A program made the translations under genes and the position numbers. 64,000 nt of DNA from NCBI RefSeq assembly GCF_022760805.1, contig NZ_JAIVFL010000001.1, positions 3,472,001 through 3,536,000 on the forward strand. Reading direction: 5' to 3'. The notes beneath the pieces were generated by a model that saw only the letters and a program-made list of their open reading frames with translations, was not told the origin of the DNA and made no database searches. Origin of the DNA: Candidatus Mycolicibacterium alkanivorans. Lineage in GTDB: Bacteria; Actinomycetota; Actinomycetes; Mycobacteriales; Mycobacteriaceae. Positions 35,400 through 44,245 of the stretch are shown piece by piece. Position 1 is the first letter of the stretch. Each line of letters opens with the position of its first letter.

Positions 35400-35933
35400 T
35401 CAGCGCGTTTCGCCGTCCAGGTCCAGCAGGCCCTCGGGCGGATCGATCTCGACCAGCCCGTCGGCCAGTGAAACCGACGTCACGATGGCGCTCACGAACG
35501 GCACCAGCACCTCGGCGCCGTCAGGCGTGCGCACCGACAGCAACTCCCCCGCGGCGGTGTGCAGCACCTCGGCCACCGAACCGACGGCGCTGCCGTCCGC
35601 CGTGCGCACGGCGAGCCCTTCGAGCTGATGGTCGTAGAACTCGTCGGGATCCTCGATGGGCGGCAACTCGGCGGAGTCGACCACGAACAGCTGCCCGCGC
35701 AGCGCATCGGCGGTGTTGCGATCCGACACGCCGGGCAGGCGAACCAACAGCCGGCCGCCATGGGGGCGGGCCGAATCGATCACCACATCTCGGCCACCGT
35801 CACCACGAGCAGGCTTGAGCCGCAAGCGATTCCCGGGTGCGAAGCGGTCATCGGGGTCGTCGGTGCGAACGTCGACCACCAGTTCGCCGGTGATGCCGTG
35901 CGCCTTGACCACACGCCCGACGACGAGCTCCAT
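35400..35933 (-). CDS. rimM: Ribosome maturation factor RimM
   Basis: 177 residues. The N-terminal RimM barrel ([17 protein letters not shown]) and PRC-type C-terminal domain ([16 protein letters not shown]) are both seen. RimM binds S19 and helps mature the 30S head. It is two bases from the KH-protein gene and one base from trmD. Confidence 0.96.
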   Translation of the reverse strand: MELVVGRVVKAHGITGELVVDVRTDDPDDRFAPGNRLRLKPARGDGGRDVVIDSARPHGGRLLVRLPGVSDRNTADALRGQLFVVDSAELPPIEDPDEFYDHQLEGLAVRTADGSAVGSVAEVLHTAAGELLSVRTPDGAEVLVPFVSAIVTSVSLADGLVEIDPPEGLLDLDGETR

Positions 35934-35935
35934 GG

Positions 35936-36178
35936 CTACTGGTCGGTGTCCACCACGTCGACGCGGATGCCGCGACCGCCGATGCCGGCCACCAGTGTCC
36001 GCAGCGCCGTTGCGGTGCGACCGCCGCGGCCGATCACCTTGCCGAGGTCTTCCGGATGGACATGGACCTCAATGGTCCGGCCACGGCGGCTGGTCACCAT
36101 GTCGACGCGGACATCGTCGGGATTGTCGACGAGCCCGCGGACCAGGTGCTCCACGGCGTCGACGACGACCGAGCTCAT
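35936..36178 (-). CDS. khpA: KH-domain RNA-binding protein KhpA
   Basis: 80 residues forming a single type II KH domain; the GxxG loop is in [15 protein letters not shown]. In other Gram-positives KhpA works with KhpB/EloR on cell-length control and RNA binding. Its start overlaps the rpsP stop by four bases (ATGA), a conserved arrangement in mycobacteria (Rv2908c). Confidence 0.92.
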   Translation of the reverse strand: MSSVVVDAVEHLVRGLVDNPDDVRVDMVTSRRGRTIEVHVHPEDLGKVIGRGGRTATALRTLVAGIGGRGIRVDVVDTDQ

Positions 36179-36717
36179 TCTGCGGCGGCCTCAGTGGCCT
36201 CGGCAGCCTCGGCGGCGGGCTCGGCGGTCTCAGCGGCGGGCTCAGCCTCGGCGGCGGGCTCGGCGGTCTCAGCAGCGGCCTCAGCCTCGGCGGCGGGCTT
36301 CTCAGCCTCGGCGGCGGGCTTCTCGGCCGGCGCCTTCTTCTTCTTCGGCTGGGTGGCCTCGCCCGACGGCGCGCCGTCGGCGGCGGCCAGGGCGGCGTTG
36401 AACAGGTCCAGCTTGCTCGGCTTGGGCTCCTTGACTTTCAGCGTGCCCTCGGCGCCGGGCAGACCCTTGAACTTCTGCCAATCACCGGTGATCTTCAGCA
36501 GAGCCAGGACCGGCTCGGTGGGCTGGGCGCCCACGGACAGCCAGTACTGCGCGCGCTCGGAGTCGATCTCGATGAGGCTCGGCTCTTCCTTCGGGTGGTA
36601 GCGACCGATGACCTCGATCGACCGTCCGTCACGACGGGTGCGCGCGTCGGCGACGGCGATGCGGTACTGGGGATTGCGGATCTTGCCAAGCCGGGTGAGC
36701 TTGATCTTGACGGCCAT
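36175..36717 (-). CDS. rpsP: 30S ribosomal protein S16 with long Ala/Glu-rich tail
   Basis: 180 residues, about twice the usual length. The first 85 or so are canonical S16 ([30 protein letters not shown]). The rest is a low-complexity tail made of Ala, Glu, Pro and Lys, with near-repeated units such as [13 protein letters not shown], encoded by near-repetitive DNA at about 36180-36330. Mycobacterial S16 proteins often carry an acidic extension, but this one is long. First gene of the rpsP-khpA-rimM-trmD operon. Confidence 0.96.
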   Translation of the reverse strand: MAVKIKLTRLGKIRNPQYRIAVADARTRRDGRSIEVIGRYHPKEEPSLIEIDSERAQYWLSVGAQPTEPVLALLKITGDWQKFKGLPGAEGTLKVKEPKPSKLDLFNAALAAADGAPSGEATQPKKKKAPAEKPAAEAEKPAAEAEAAAETAEPAAEAEPAAETAEPAAEAAEATEAAAE

Positions 36718-36874
36718 GAACGACTACTCCTGCTGCGTTGCCACGCTGCAATTCAGCGATGCGGGCAGGATGCCCGATCCGGTTTTGCGTCACGTGTGTG
36801 ACCGCAGTACGGCGCATCGTGGAGAAGCCGCACGCGGACAGCCGCCTATTGTGCCAGATCGCGCAGGTCGGGTG

Positions 36875-37777
36875 TTAATCGCCGGAGGTGGCGCCGACCT
36901 GCCCGAACAGGTTGCGGGCATTGCTGTAGAACACCTTGCGGCACCACTGATCGCCCAGGCCGAGCGCGGCGATCGACTCAAGCGCGTGATGGTAGGGATA
37001 CGGGATGTTGGGAAAGTCGCTGCCGAACAGTACCCGGTCCGCCAGCTCGACCAGCGCCGGCCGCGCATCGGGTGGAAACGGGTCGGTCTGTTCGGTGAAC
37101 TCGGTGAACACCAAGGTGGTGTCGAGGTAGACACCGGGATAGCGGCGCGCCAGCTCGATGAACTCCCGGTATTCCGGAAAGCCCATGTGAGCGATGATCA
37201 GCCGAAGCCCCGGATGCCGGCGCAGGATCTCGGCCACCGGGGCGGGACCGGTATGCCGACCCGGCTGAGGCCCGGAGCCCGCGTGGATGACCGTCGGTAT
37301 CTGCGCCTGCTCGAGAAGCGCCCATACCGGCGCCAGCAGCGGATCGGTCGGCGCATAGTCGCCGACCTGGATGTGGGCCTTGAAGACCCGCGCGCCTGCG
37401 TCGATCACCCGACGCACGTAGGCTGGGGCGGACGGCTCGGGATAGAACGTCGCGGTGTGCAGGCATTCCGGAACCTCGGCCGCGAACTCCGTGGCCCAGG
37501 AGTTGAGCCATTCGGCCATGTCCGGCTTGTGCGGATACACCAGCGACGTGAACGCGGTGACACCGAACTGCCGTAACCGATCGACGCGCGCGGCCTCGTC
37601 GAGTCGGTAGGAGATCGGCCATCGGCGGCCGACCAGTGGTCCCATCCCGTCGAAATAGGCCCACACCTTGTCCATCACCCGCTTGGGCATGAAGTGGGTG
37701 TGGACGTCGACGATCGCCTCGAGGCCGACCCGGTCGAGCAGGCCGCGGACGGCCGCCGTCTCGGCCTCGGCGCTCAC
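36875..37777 (-). CDS. Amidohydrolase family protein (ACMSD/TIM-barrel type)
   Basis: 300 residues. The metal-binding HxH is in IVDVHTHFMPKR, with further histidines in TVIHAGSG and LIIAHMGFPEY and an aspartate in LFGSDFPNIPYPY. This is the amidohydrolase_2 layout of decarboxylases and lactonases; the substrate is unknown. The start is a GTG whose bases overlap the stop of the upstream SnoaL-like remnant (GTGA), implying former translational coupling. The frame extends further upstream but conserved sequence starts here. Confidence 0.85.
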   Translation of the reverse strand: MSAEAETAAVRGLLDRVGLEAIVDVHTHFMPKRVMDKVWAYFDGMGPLVGRRWPISYRLDEAARVDRLRQFGVTAFTSLVYPHKPDMAEWLNSWATEFAAEVPECLHTATFYPEPSAPAYVRRVIDAGARVFKAHIQVGDYAPTDPLLAPVWALLEQAQIPTVIHAGSGPQPGRHTGPAPVAEILRRHPGLRLIIAHMGFPEYREFIELARRYPGVYLDTTLVFTEFTEQTDPFPPDARPALVELADRVLFGSDFPNIPYPYHHALESIAALGLGDQWCRKVFYSNARNLFGQVGATSGD

Positions 37778-37893
37778 AGGAACTTCCGGATGCACTTGGT
37801 CTCGACGCGGCAGGTCATGCGCCGGCCGTCGTCGGTCCGGATGAACTCGTCGTCGTACCACCGCCCGCGAACATGACCCGCCAGGCTCAGCAT
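37774..37893 (-). pseudogene. C-terminal remnant of a SnoaL/NTF2-like protein
   Basis: A 39-codon frame reads SLAGHVRGRWYDDEFIRTDD then GRRMTCRV, which resembles the last strands of SnoaL-like polyketide-cyclase-fold proteins. An in-frame stop lies just upstream of the ATG and nothing corresponding to the N-terminal 90 or so residues is present before dacB2. M. tuberculosis has the hypothetical Rv2910c at this place. It could still be translated and coupled to the amidohydrolase. Confidence 0.5.
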
Positions 37894-37951
37894 TCGTCTG
37901 ATTCAACACCGCACGTGGAGATCTCAGCCGACCGGGTTACGCTCACACCCC

Positions 37952-38839
37952 ATGGGGAGGCTACTGGCCGCTTTCGCGGCATCTTTCGCCCTGACCATCA
38001 CCACCGCCGTCGTCGGCAGCCCTGCTGCCGCCACAGCGGATCCGAACGTCCAGCCGGTGGGGTCGATACCGATACCCGACGGTCCGGCTCCGGCATGGAT
38101 CGTCGCCGACATGGACAGCGGGCTTGTGCTGGCGGGCCGTGACATGTACACCGCCCATCCGCCGGCGAGCACCATCAAGACGCTGCTGGCGCTCACCGCG
38201 CTCGACGAGCTGACCCTCGACGCCACCGTGGTGGCCAACGAGGCCGATGCCCACGTCGAGTGCAGCTGCGCAGGCATCAAACCCGGCCGCACCTACACCG
38301 CGCGTCAGCTGCTCGACGCGGTGCTGCTGGTGTCGGGCAACGACGCCGCCAACACACTGGCCGACATGCTCGGCGGCTACCAGAGCGCGGTGGACAAGAT
38401 GAACGCCAAGGCGGCGGCGGTCGGCGCCACCAACACCCACGCCGCCTCTCCCTCAGGACTGGACGGACCGGGCGGGTCGGGCTGGACCACTCCGCACGAT
38501 CTGGCCGCGATCTTCCGCGCCGCCATGGCCAGCCCGGTGTTCGCCGAGATCACCGCGCAGCCGGTGGCGATGTTCCCCACCGACGCCGGCGAGCGGCCGC
38601 TGGTCAACCAGAACGAACTGCTCGTGCGCTATCCCGGCGCCATCGGCGGCAAAACCGGGTTTACCGACGCCGCCCGTAAGACGTTCGTCGGCGCCGCCGA
38701 CCGCGGTGGACGGCGGCTGGTGATCGCGATGATGTACGGCCTCATCCACGAAGGCGGCCCGACCTACTGGGACCAGGCCGCGATGCTGCTGGACTGGGGC
38801 TTCGCGCAGAGCCCTTCGGAAAACGTCGCGGCGCTCTAG
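37952..38839 (+). CDS. dacB2: D-alanyl-D-alanine carboxypeptidase DacB2 (PBP)
   Basis: 295 residues. A signal peptide is followed by a serine-type carboxypeptidase domain with SxxK in PPASTIKTLLA, SGN in VLLVSGNDAAN and KTG in AIGGKTGFT. It trims the terminal D-Ala of peptidoglycan stem peptides outside the membrane. Orthologue of Rv2911 by position. A second, related copy lies at 46653-47531, on the other side of the metal island. The stop abuts the convergent DUF1942 fragment. Confidence 0.94.
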   Translation: MGRLLAAFAASFALTITTAVVGSPAAATADPNVQPVGSIPIPDGPAPAWIVADMDSGLVLAGRDMYTAHPPASTIKTLLALTALDELTLDATVVANEADAHVECSCAGIKPGRTYTARQLLDAVLLVSGNDAANTLADMLGGYQSAVDKMNAKAAAVGATNTHAASPSGLDGPGGSGWTTPHDLAAIFRAAMASPVFAEITAQPVAMFPTDAGERPLVNQNELLVRYPGAIGGKTGFTDAARKTFVGAADRGGRRLVIAMMYGLIHEGGPTYWDQAAMLLDWGFAQSPSENVAAL

Positions 38840-39124
38840 CTAGCGGCGTCCGCCCGGCACCGCATTGAACCCCGGCTGGGCGACTTCCGCCTCGTTGAGT
38901 TGGAACGGCGCGGGCGCTAGATCGTTCGGAGTGGCCACGATGTCAGGACTCGACTCCACCGGCGCCGACTGCGCACCGGGCGCAATGACCTCCGATGAAT
39001 CCTCCGGCCCCAGCTGCACTGGATTGCCCGTCGTCGGAATTTCACCCGGCACCCAGGCGAGGATGTCGCGAACACCGTCGTTCCACACGACGCTGTTGGG
39101 CACCTCGCCGACGACGTCGAAGTA
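38840..39124 (-). pseudogene. C-terminal half of a split DUF1942 (MPT63-like) gene
   Basis: Reading from 39124 on the minus strand: YFDVVGEVPNSVVWNDG, then RDILAWVPGE and an acidic Pro-rich tail. MPT63 ends KIYFDVTGPSPTIVAMNNG followed by MEDLLIWEP, so this is the same end of the same family. The N-terminal half, which stops at GKLYF, is at 46133-46482. Joining the two at the shared TACTTC (minus strand) restores one continuous reading frame across the junction. A GTG at 39103 could start a short product, but I regard this as a gene fragment. Confidence 0.8.
39119..39124 (+). repeat. Left 6-bp direct repeat of the island (GAAGTA)
   Basis: GAAGTA occurs exactly at the edge of the split DUF1942 gene and again at 46133-46138. 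Neighbouring bases differ on both sides, so the shared stretch is six bases. This is what a target-site duplication would look like. Chance microhomology cannot be ruled out for six bases. Confidence 0.65.
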
Positions 39125-39534
39125 GTTAGCACCGTGGGCGACTGGCGTTCGTAACGTTCGCGGTGAGCCCTCTGCCCAGCGTGACGAACGGACGGTATCG
39201 GTTACGTTCGCGAGGTTCGCAGAAAAGCGGATTTGCGGATCGCCCCTTTAAGAACTAGACCAATCCAGACTTTGCTAGCGGTCCTATCTGTACGGCTGTG
39301 CCCCACGGTGTAGAAGCGCCCGCGATGCCGATCAGCGGGTCTGACCCCAACGCACCGGTCACACGTAGTGAGCAACGGTGAACGCTTCTGCATAGCGTTA
39401 GTGGCGACCGCCGCGATCTCCAGATCGATCCGGGGGTCGTCGATCGGTATTGCTGAGCTAGTGGTTCAGTGAAGATTCAATGAAGAACGCGGCGTTTCGA
39501 TTCATCGCCTGGGTGGAGTCGGCATGATCGAGTC
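39125..39534. other. Gene-free left end of the island
   Basis: About 410 bases with no convincing gene. Near the end, CGTAACGTTCGCGG (about 39149) and GTTACGTTCGCGAGG (about 39201) are similar direct repeats some 50 bases apart and may be sites for a recombinase or for the original transposition machinery. The last ~60 bases probably hold the promoter for the Met-rich membrane protein. Confidence 0.4.
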
Positions 39535-39906
39535 ATGACCGAAACGCCCGAATCCCGGACCGAACCGACAGCGGTGGCCACCGAGCAGTGGCGCGGGGAG
39601 CTGTCACATGGATCCGACCGTCCCAACAGGCTCGCCCAGAGCGCGGCATGGGTGGGCATCGTTGCTGGTGTCGTGTTTATCGTCGCGGTGGTCTTCTTCT
39701 CCGGGTTCTTCGTCGGAAGGCAGTACGGCGGCGGTTACCGCGACGGGCGCGGAATGTACTACCCCGGCGGGATGATGGGGCCCGGCGGGATGATGGGGCC
39801 CGGCGGGATGATGGGCCCCGGATCGTCGGGACCTGGGATGATGGCCCCCGGTCAGCAGCTATCGCCGACGACAACTCCGGCCGTGCCCACCACGCCGCCT
39901 CGGTAG
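39535..39906 (+). CDS. Met-rich single-pass membrane protein with GGMMGP repeats
   Basis: 123 residues: a hydrophilic cytoplasmic start, one membrane helix (WVGIVAGVVFIVAVVFFSGF), then an extracytoplasmic tail with three tandem GGMMGP units, GPGMMAPG, and a Thr/Pro end. Paired methionines in Gly/Pro loops are typical of low-affinity Cu(I) or Ag(I) sites. The repeat is shared with two other proteins of the island (45018, 45773). No family assignment; I infer a metal-binding envelope role. The RBS is weak (TGGAG about 17 bases upstream). Confidence 0.7.
   Translation: MTETPESRTEPTAVATEQWRGELSHGSDRPNRLAQSAAWVGIVAGVVFIVAVVFFSGFFVGRQYGGGYRDGRGMYYPGGMMGPGGMMGPGGMMGPGSSGPGMMAPGQQLSPTTTPAVPTTPPR
39766..39819 (+). 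repeat. Three 18-bp tandem repeats coding GGMMGP
   Basis: GGCGGGATGATGGGGCCC is present at 39766-39783 and 39784-39801, and with one change at 39802-39819. Near-identity at DNA level points to recent expansion by slippage or unequal recombination within the Met-rich tail. Confidence 0.85.
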
Positions 39907-40097
39907 CCGTTTCAGCCTGGTTCGTTCGTGCAGGTCGGTTGTGGTCAGTTCGGCGTGAACCAAGGTGAAGATGTGTTCCGGCTTTGGCGGGGCCGCGTGC
40001 CACCCTTCCCGCCACGCGAGTTGGGCTGCACAACCCCAACCGCGGTGCTGCGATAGGGTGGTGGAGCCTGGCCAGGGCGTCGGCGAGGTGCTTCTTG

Positions 40098-40318
40098 CTA
40101 TTCGCGTCCGAAGAGTGGTTCGCCGTCGTTGCCTCCGAGCAGGAAGATGAACCGGTCAAGGTCGGCGCGGAGTTCGTCGGCGGTGCAGGCGGGATGACCG
40201 ACGTAGTGGGTCAGTGATGCGTCGAGGCGCCCGGTATCGGAGGCGAGCCAGTCGTTGACGAACTGCAGGAGCTCGGTCAACTCGACACATCGGCGATATC
40301 CAAGCGAATCTGCGGCAT
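40098..40318 (-). pseudogene. Small hypothetical gene with a frameshift
   Basis: An ATG at 40318 with GGAGG well placed upstream opens MPQIRLDIADVSS then stop. One base off, the frame continues LTELLQFVNDWLASDTG to DGEPLFGRE, ending at 40098. Adding one base restores a protein of about 73 residues that looks like a real globular acidic protein (ADELRADLDRFIFLLGG). I do not recognise the family. It lies in a 586-base interval between the Met-rich gene and the insertion sequence; the rest of that interval (39907-40097, 40319-40492) shows nothing. Confidence 0.5.
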
Positions 40319-40492
40319 AAACACGCCTCCGGATCGGGGTTGCCGTCGACGACGATCGGATTAGCGGCCTGACGAGTGCAGGTCGGCCTTTTGATTGCGG
40401 GTGTTCTCCAACAGCGTGGCCGGTGGCCTACCGCCAGCAGCACGCAATTGTCATCGTTCGCATGGCCGCACCCGTGACCCGGGGCGAGTTAG

Positions 40493-41809
40493 GGAGCGCG
40501 GAGTAATTAGGTGGGTTCTGTTGGGCGTGTCGCGGTGTGGTCGGCTGTGAGCGTGTAGTTCCAGTCGCCGTGGAATTCGTGACGGTGCAGTTGGGTGGCT
40601 TCGAGGGCGGCGATCTGCTTGTCGGTGATCTTGATGCCGCGCTCGTAGGTGGTGGTGTCAAGCACCGCGTTCACGGTCAGCCCGGTGGATGTGGTTGTTG
40701 CCCTGAGAGTTTCGATGACTACCTCGTGGGACTCCAGGGGTCGTCCGCGCCAGTTGCGGCTGATCGCGGAGAACAGCCGGTGTTCGATCTTGTTCCATTT
40801 GGAGGTGCCGGGCGGCAGGTGGCAGACCGTGATGTCGAGTCCGGCCTCGGTGGCGAAGGCGGCGAGTTCGGTTTTCCACAGCCGCAGCCGGGATCCGTTG
40901 GAGCCGCCGGAGTCGGCGGTGATCAGCAGCTTGTCCGAGCCGGGATAGCTGATGGCGCCCATCGTGGTCCACCAGCGGCGGATCGATTCCACCGCGAACG
41001 CGCCGGTGTCGGCGTCGGTGCCGACGTTGACCCAGCCGGTGTTGGCGGCGATGTCGTAGACCCCGTAGGGGGCCACCTTGCCCAGGGCCTTGTCGGCGAA
41101 GTCGTGCACCTGCACCTGCCGGGGTGACCCGGCGGGCTCCCATTCGCGGCCGGCAGCTGTGTAGTTGCCGACGAGTTCTTTCTTCTTGGTGTCCACGCTG
41201 ATCACCGGGTCCCCGTCGGCCTGGAATCCTTCGACGTGGGTGTTGAGATAGCCGAACTGCCCATCCCGATCCCGATGATGGGTGCCTTCCAGGGTTTTCG
41301 AGTTCGCCTGCAGGCTGTAACCAGCCTGTTTGAGCAGCTTGGCCACCGTCCGTGCGGACACCCGATGTCCCCTGGCGGTCAGCTCGGCGGCCAGCTTCGC
41401 CGTCGATTTGGTCGTCCACCGCAACGGCGACTCCGGATCACCACGGGTGACCGGATCCACCAGTGCGTCGAGCGCGGCGACCAGATCGGGGTCGGTCACC
41501 GCCATCGGCGGGCGCCCCGCACCCGGCCGGCGCACCCGCCCCGGAATCGGTTCGCCGGAATCCAACTCACGCACACCGGCCGCCACGGTATCCGGATGCA
41601 CCGCAGCGGCCGCCGCGACCAGCTTGATCCCGCCCCGACCCAGCACCTTGGCCTCCGCGCCGAGCAACAACCGCCACGCCCGCTCATCCAGATGCGGGCG
41701 GATCAACAACAAACGGGCGGCGACCGGATCGGAGTCCACAGCAGGCAGCGTCATACCACAAGTGTCGACAAACCAAACGGAAAAACCTAATCAATTACTG
41801 CGCGATTCC
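40493..41809 (-). mobile_element. ISAzo13-type insertion sequence
   Basis: The transposase gene is bordered by imperfect inverted ends: GGAGCGCGGAGTAATT at 40493 and, inward from 41809, GGAATCGCGCAGTAATT. TTAG is found directly outside both ends (40489-40492 and 41810-41813) and may be a target duplication. The right end touches the stop codon of the DUF302 gene. The element looks complete and is a later insertion into the island. Confidence 0.75.
40507..41754 (-). CDS. ISAzo13-family transposase
   Basis: 415 residues. An N-terminal helix-turn-helix region (GIKLVAAAAAVHPDTVAAG) precedes a DDE domain: ISVDTKKKELVGNY, LLITADSGGSNGSR and SKWNKIEHRLFSAI hold the candidate catalytic residues. These motifs match the ISAzo13 (Rhodopirellula-type) group as I recall it. 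No frameshift or stop is present, so the enzyme may be active. Confidence 0.9.
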   Translation of the reverse strand: MTLPAVDSDPVAARLLLIRPHLDERAWRLLLGAEAKVLGRGGIKLVAAAAAVHPDTVAAGVRELDSGEPIPGRVRRPGAGRPPMAVTDPDLVAALDALVDPVTRGDPESPLRWTTKSTAKLAAELTARGHRVSARTVAKLLKQAGYSLQANSKTLEGTHHRDRDGQFGYLNTHVEGFQADGDPVISVDTKKKELVGNYTAAGREWEPAGSPRQVQVHDFADKALGKVAPYGVYDIAANTGWVNVGTDADTGAFAVESIRRWWTTMGAISYPGSDKLLITADSGGSNGSRLRLWKTELAAFATEAGLDITVCHLPPGTSKWNKIEHRLFSAISRNWRGRPLESHEVVIETLRATTTSTGLTVNAVLDTTTYERGIKITDKQIAALEATQLHRHEFHGDWNYTLTADHTATRPTEPT

Positions 41810-42217
41810 TTAGGTGTGGTCGAGTGCGTCGATGACGGCTTGCAGTTTGGTGGTGACCTGTTCGGCGACCTGTGCCACTCCGGGTGCGTCGCTGAGCTCG
41901 GCCATCAGCGCGGGATTGATGGCATCGACGATGACGGTGTCGTTGCCGTGGGTGGTGTCGGCGCGCACGACGACGTTGCAGGGCAAGAGCAGCCCGATCT
42001 CGGGGTCGCTGAGCACGGCTTGATGCGCCAGGGGCGGGTTGCAGGCGCCCAGGATCAGATAATCGGCCATGTCGACGTCGAGTTTGGCCTTCATGGTGGC
42101 TTTCACGTCGATCTCGGTGAGCACCCCGAACCCGTGGTCGGCCAGGGCCGTTCGGGTTCGCGCGACCGCGTCGTCGAAGGAGGTGTGCAGTGTGGTTGAT
42201 AGTGCCAGTTTGGTCAT
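41810..42217 (-). CDS. DUF302 family protein
   Basis: 135 residues with the DUF302 pattern: SFDDAVARTRTALADHGFGV, then DMADYLILGACNPPLAHQ and GLLLPCNVVVR. Two cysteines (GACNP, LPCNV) are conserved in the family and could bind metal or sense redox state. The function is unknown; genes of this family commonly lie beside metal-efflux or sulfur genes. It is 17 bases downstream of the P-type ATPase and probably in the same operon. Confidence 0.88.
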   Translation of the reverse strand: MTKLALSTTLHTSFDDAVARTRTALADHGFGVLTEIDVKATMKAKLDVDMADYLILGACNPPLAHQAVLSDPEIGLLLPCNVVVRADTTHGNDTVIVDAINPALMAELSDAPGVAQVAEQVTTKLQAVIDALDHT

Positions 42218-42234
42218 CGTTGTCTCTTTCCTGC

Positions 42235-44217
42235 TCAGCGGTTTGCGGCGTTTCCGATCTCTGCAGTCGCCCGGCGGGTGCTCGCGCGGCGGCCGTTTGG
42301 TCGCGGGATCCCGGCTAGGGGTTGGGCGCGCCCGGCGCGGACACCGTTGGCGATAACGACGATCTCGGCGAGTTCGTGCACGAGCACCACGGCGGCCAGG
42401 CCGAGGACCCCGAGCAGGGCCAGGGGCAGCAGGATGGTGATGATCGCCAACGATAGGCCGATGTTTTGCAGCATGATGCGCCGGGATCGGCGGGCGTGGG
42501 ACAGCACTTGGGGCAGGTGGCGCAGGTCTTGGCCCATCATGGCGACGTCGGCGGTTTCGATGGCGACGTCAGTGCCCATGGCGCCCATCGCGATGCCGAG
42601 GTCGGCGGTGGCCAGGGCGGGGGCGTCGTTGACGCCGTCACCGACCATCGCGGTGGGCCGCCGGGAGCGCAGTTCCTCGATGATGCGGGCCTTGTCCTCG
42701 GGCCGCAGGTCAGCGTGCACGTCGTCGATGCCGGCGTCGGCGGCCAACGCCCGGGCGGTGCGCTCGTTGTCCCCGGTCAGCATCGCCACCTGGTAGCCGC
42801 GGGCGCGCAGCCCACCGATCACCTCGGCGGCTTCGGGTCGCAGCTCGTCGCGCACCGCCACCGCACCCAACACGGCACCGTCGCGTTCGACGAGCACCGC
42901 GGTTGCCCCGGCGCGCTGCATTCGGTCGATGACCTCGGCCAGCGGGCCGGGTTGGATCCAGCCGGGCCGCCCGAGCCGGACCGGACTTCCGTCCAGCCAG
43001 CCGGTGAGTCCGGCGCCGGTGGCCGATTCAACATTGTGCGCCGGGGTGACCTGATCGGCGGCGGCGAGGATGGCTGCGGCCAAGGGGTGTTCGCTGCGGG
43101 CCTCCAGCGCGGCGGCCACCGCCATCACTTCGGGGCGCGAAACCCCGTCGGCGGGTACTACGGTCATGACGGCGGGCTGGTTGCGGGTCAGGGTGCCGGT
43201 CTTGTCCAGGGCGATCGTGCGGATGCGGCCCAGGGCCTCCAGCGCGGCACCACCTTTGATGAGGACACCCATCTTGCTGGCGGCGCCGATCGCGGCGACC
43301 ACGGTCACTGGCACCGCGATCGCCAGCGCGCACGGTGAGGCCGCGACCAGTACCACCAGCGCCCGTTCGATCCACACCCGCGGATCCCCGACCAGGCTGC
43401 CGATCACGGCGATGATTACGGCGGCGACCATGATCGCGGGCACCAGCGGGCTGGCGACCCGGTCGGCCAGGCGTTGGCTAGAACCCTGGCGGGCCTGCTC
43501 GGCCTCCACAATCTGAACGATCCGAGCCAGCGAGTTGTCGGTGGCGGTGGCGGTGATCTCCACGTCGAGAACCCCGGCGCCGTTGATTGAGCCGGCGAAC
43601 ACCGCATCACCGGGGCCTGCTTCGATCGGCACCGACTCCCCAGTGATCGCCGAGGTGTTCAGCGCGCTGCGCCCCGCGGTGATCACGCCATCGGTGGCGA
43701 TCCGCTCCCCGGGTTTGACCACCATCACCTCGCCCACGGCGAGTTCCGTTGGGGAGACAGGGTATTCGCGCCCACCGCGGCGCACCGTGGCGACGGCGGG
43801 GACCAGCGACAGCAGCGCCCGCAAGCCTCGGCGGGTACGGGTGATCGAGTACTCCTCGAGGCCCTCGCTGATCGCGAACAAAAACGCCAGCATCGCGGCC
43901 TCGCCGACCTCACCGAGGGCCACCGCACCGACTGCGGCGATCGTCATCAGGGTGCCGACACCGATCTTGCCCGCCGCCAATCGCTTCAGAGTGGACGGGA
44001 CGAAGGTGGCGCCGGCGATGATCAGCGCCGCGGCCTCCACAACCAGCGTCACCGGCGCGGGTCCGCCGGCCCAGCCCACGATCAGCCCCGCCAGCAGCAG
44101 CACCCCGGCCAGAGCGGCAGCCCGGATCTCGCTGACCTGCCACAGTTTCTCCGGGCCCCGCTCGCGCTCATCGCGGTCGGGACCGGAATCGTCGTGGCCG
44201 CAGCAGGTGTCACTCAC
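42235..44217 (-). CDS. P1B-type heavy-metal-translocating ATPase (CtpG/CadA-like)
   Basis: 660 residues. The transport motif is SPCALAIAVPV, phosphorylation site DKTGTLT near residue 337, actuator TGESVPIE and nucleotide-hinge GDGVNDAPAL. No N-terminal HMA domain; instead a short CCGHDD metal-binding start. The C-terminal helix HELAEIVVIANGVRAGR lacks the Cu(I)-type YN/MxxS residues and resembles CtpG/CadA pumps, favouring Zn, Cd or Pb. The CmtR-like gene 28 bases upstream supports this. The copper-type neighbours leave Cu/Ag open. Confidence 0.93.
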   Translation of the reverse strand: MSDTCCGHDDSGPDRDERERGPEKLWQVSEIRAAALAGVLLLAGLIVGWAGGPAPVTLVVEAAALIIAGATFVPSTLKRLAAGKIGVGTLMTIAAVGAVALGEVGEAAMLAFLFAISEGLEEYSITRTRRGLRALLSLVPAVATVRRGGREYPVSPTELAVGEVMVVKPGERIATDGVITAGRSALNTSAITGESVPIEAGPGDAVFAGSINGAGVLDVEITATATDNSLARIVQIVEAEQARQGSSQRLADRVASPLVPAIMVAAVIIAVIGSLVGDPRVWIERALVVLVAASPCALAIAVPVTVVAAIGAASKMGVLIKGGAALEALGRIRTIALDKTGTLTRNQPAVMTVVPADGVSRPEVMAVAAALEARSEHPLAAAILAAADQVTPAHNVESATGAGLTGWLDGSPVRLGRPGWIQPGPLAEVIDRMQRAGATAVLVERDGAVLGAVAVRDELRPEAAEVIGGLRARGYQVAMLTGDNERTARALAADAGIDDVHADLRPEDKARIIEELRSRRPTAMVGDGVNDAPALATADLGIAMGAMGTDVAIETADVAMMGQDLRHLPQVLSHARRSRRIMLQNIGLSLAIITILLPLALLGVLGLAAVVLVHELAEIVVIANGVRAGRAQPLAGIPRPNGRRASTRRATAEIGNAANR

Positions 44218-44245
44218 AGGCAGACCCCGATGCGCCGGCGGTGCC

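Noticed and set aside
39125..39230. Tn3-type terminal repeat at the left end of the island
   Set aside because: The terminal bases are GTTAG, not the GGGG start of Tn3-family repeats, and the flanking repeat is six bases rather than five.
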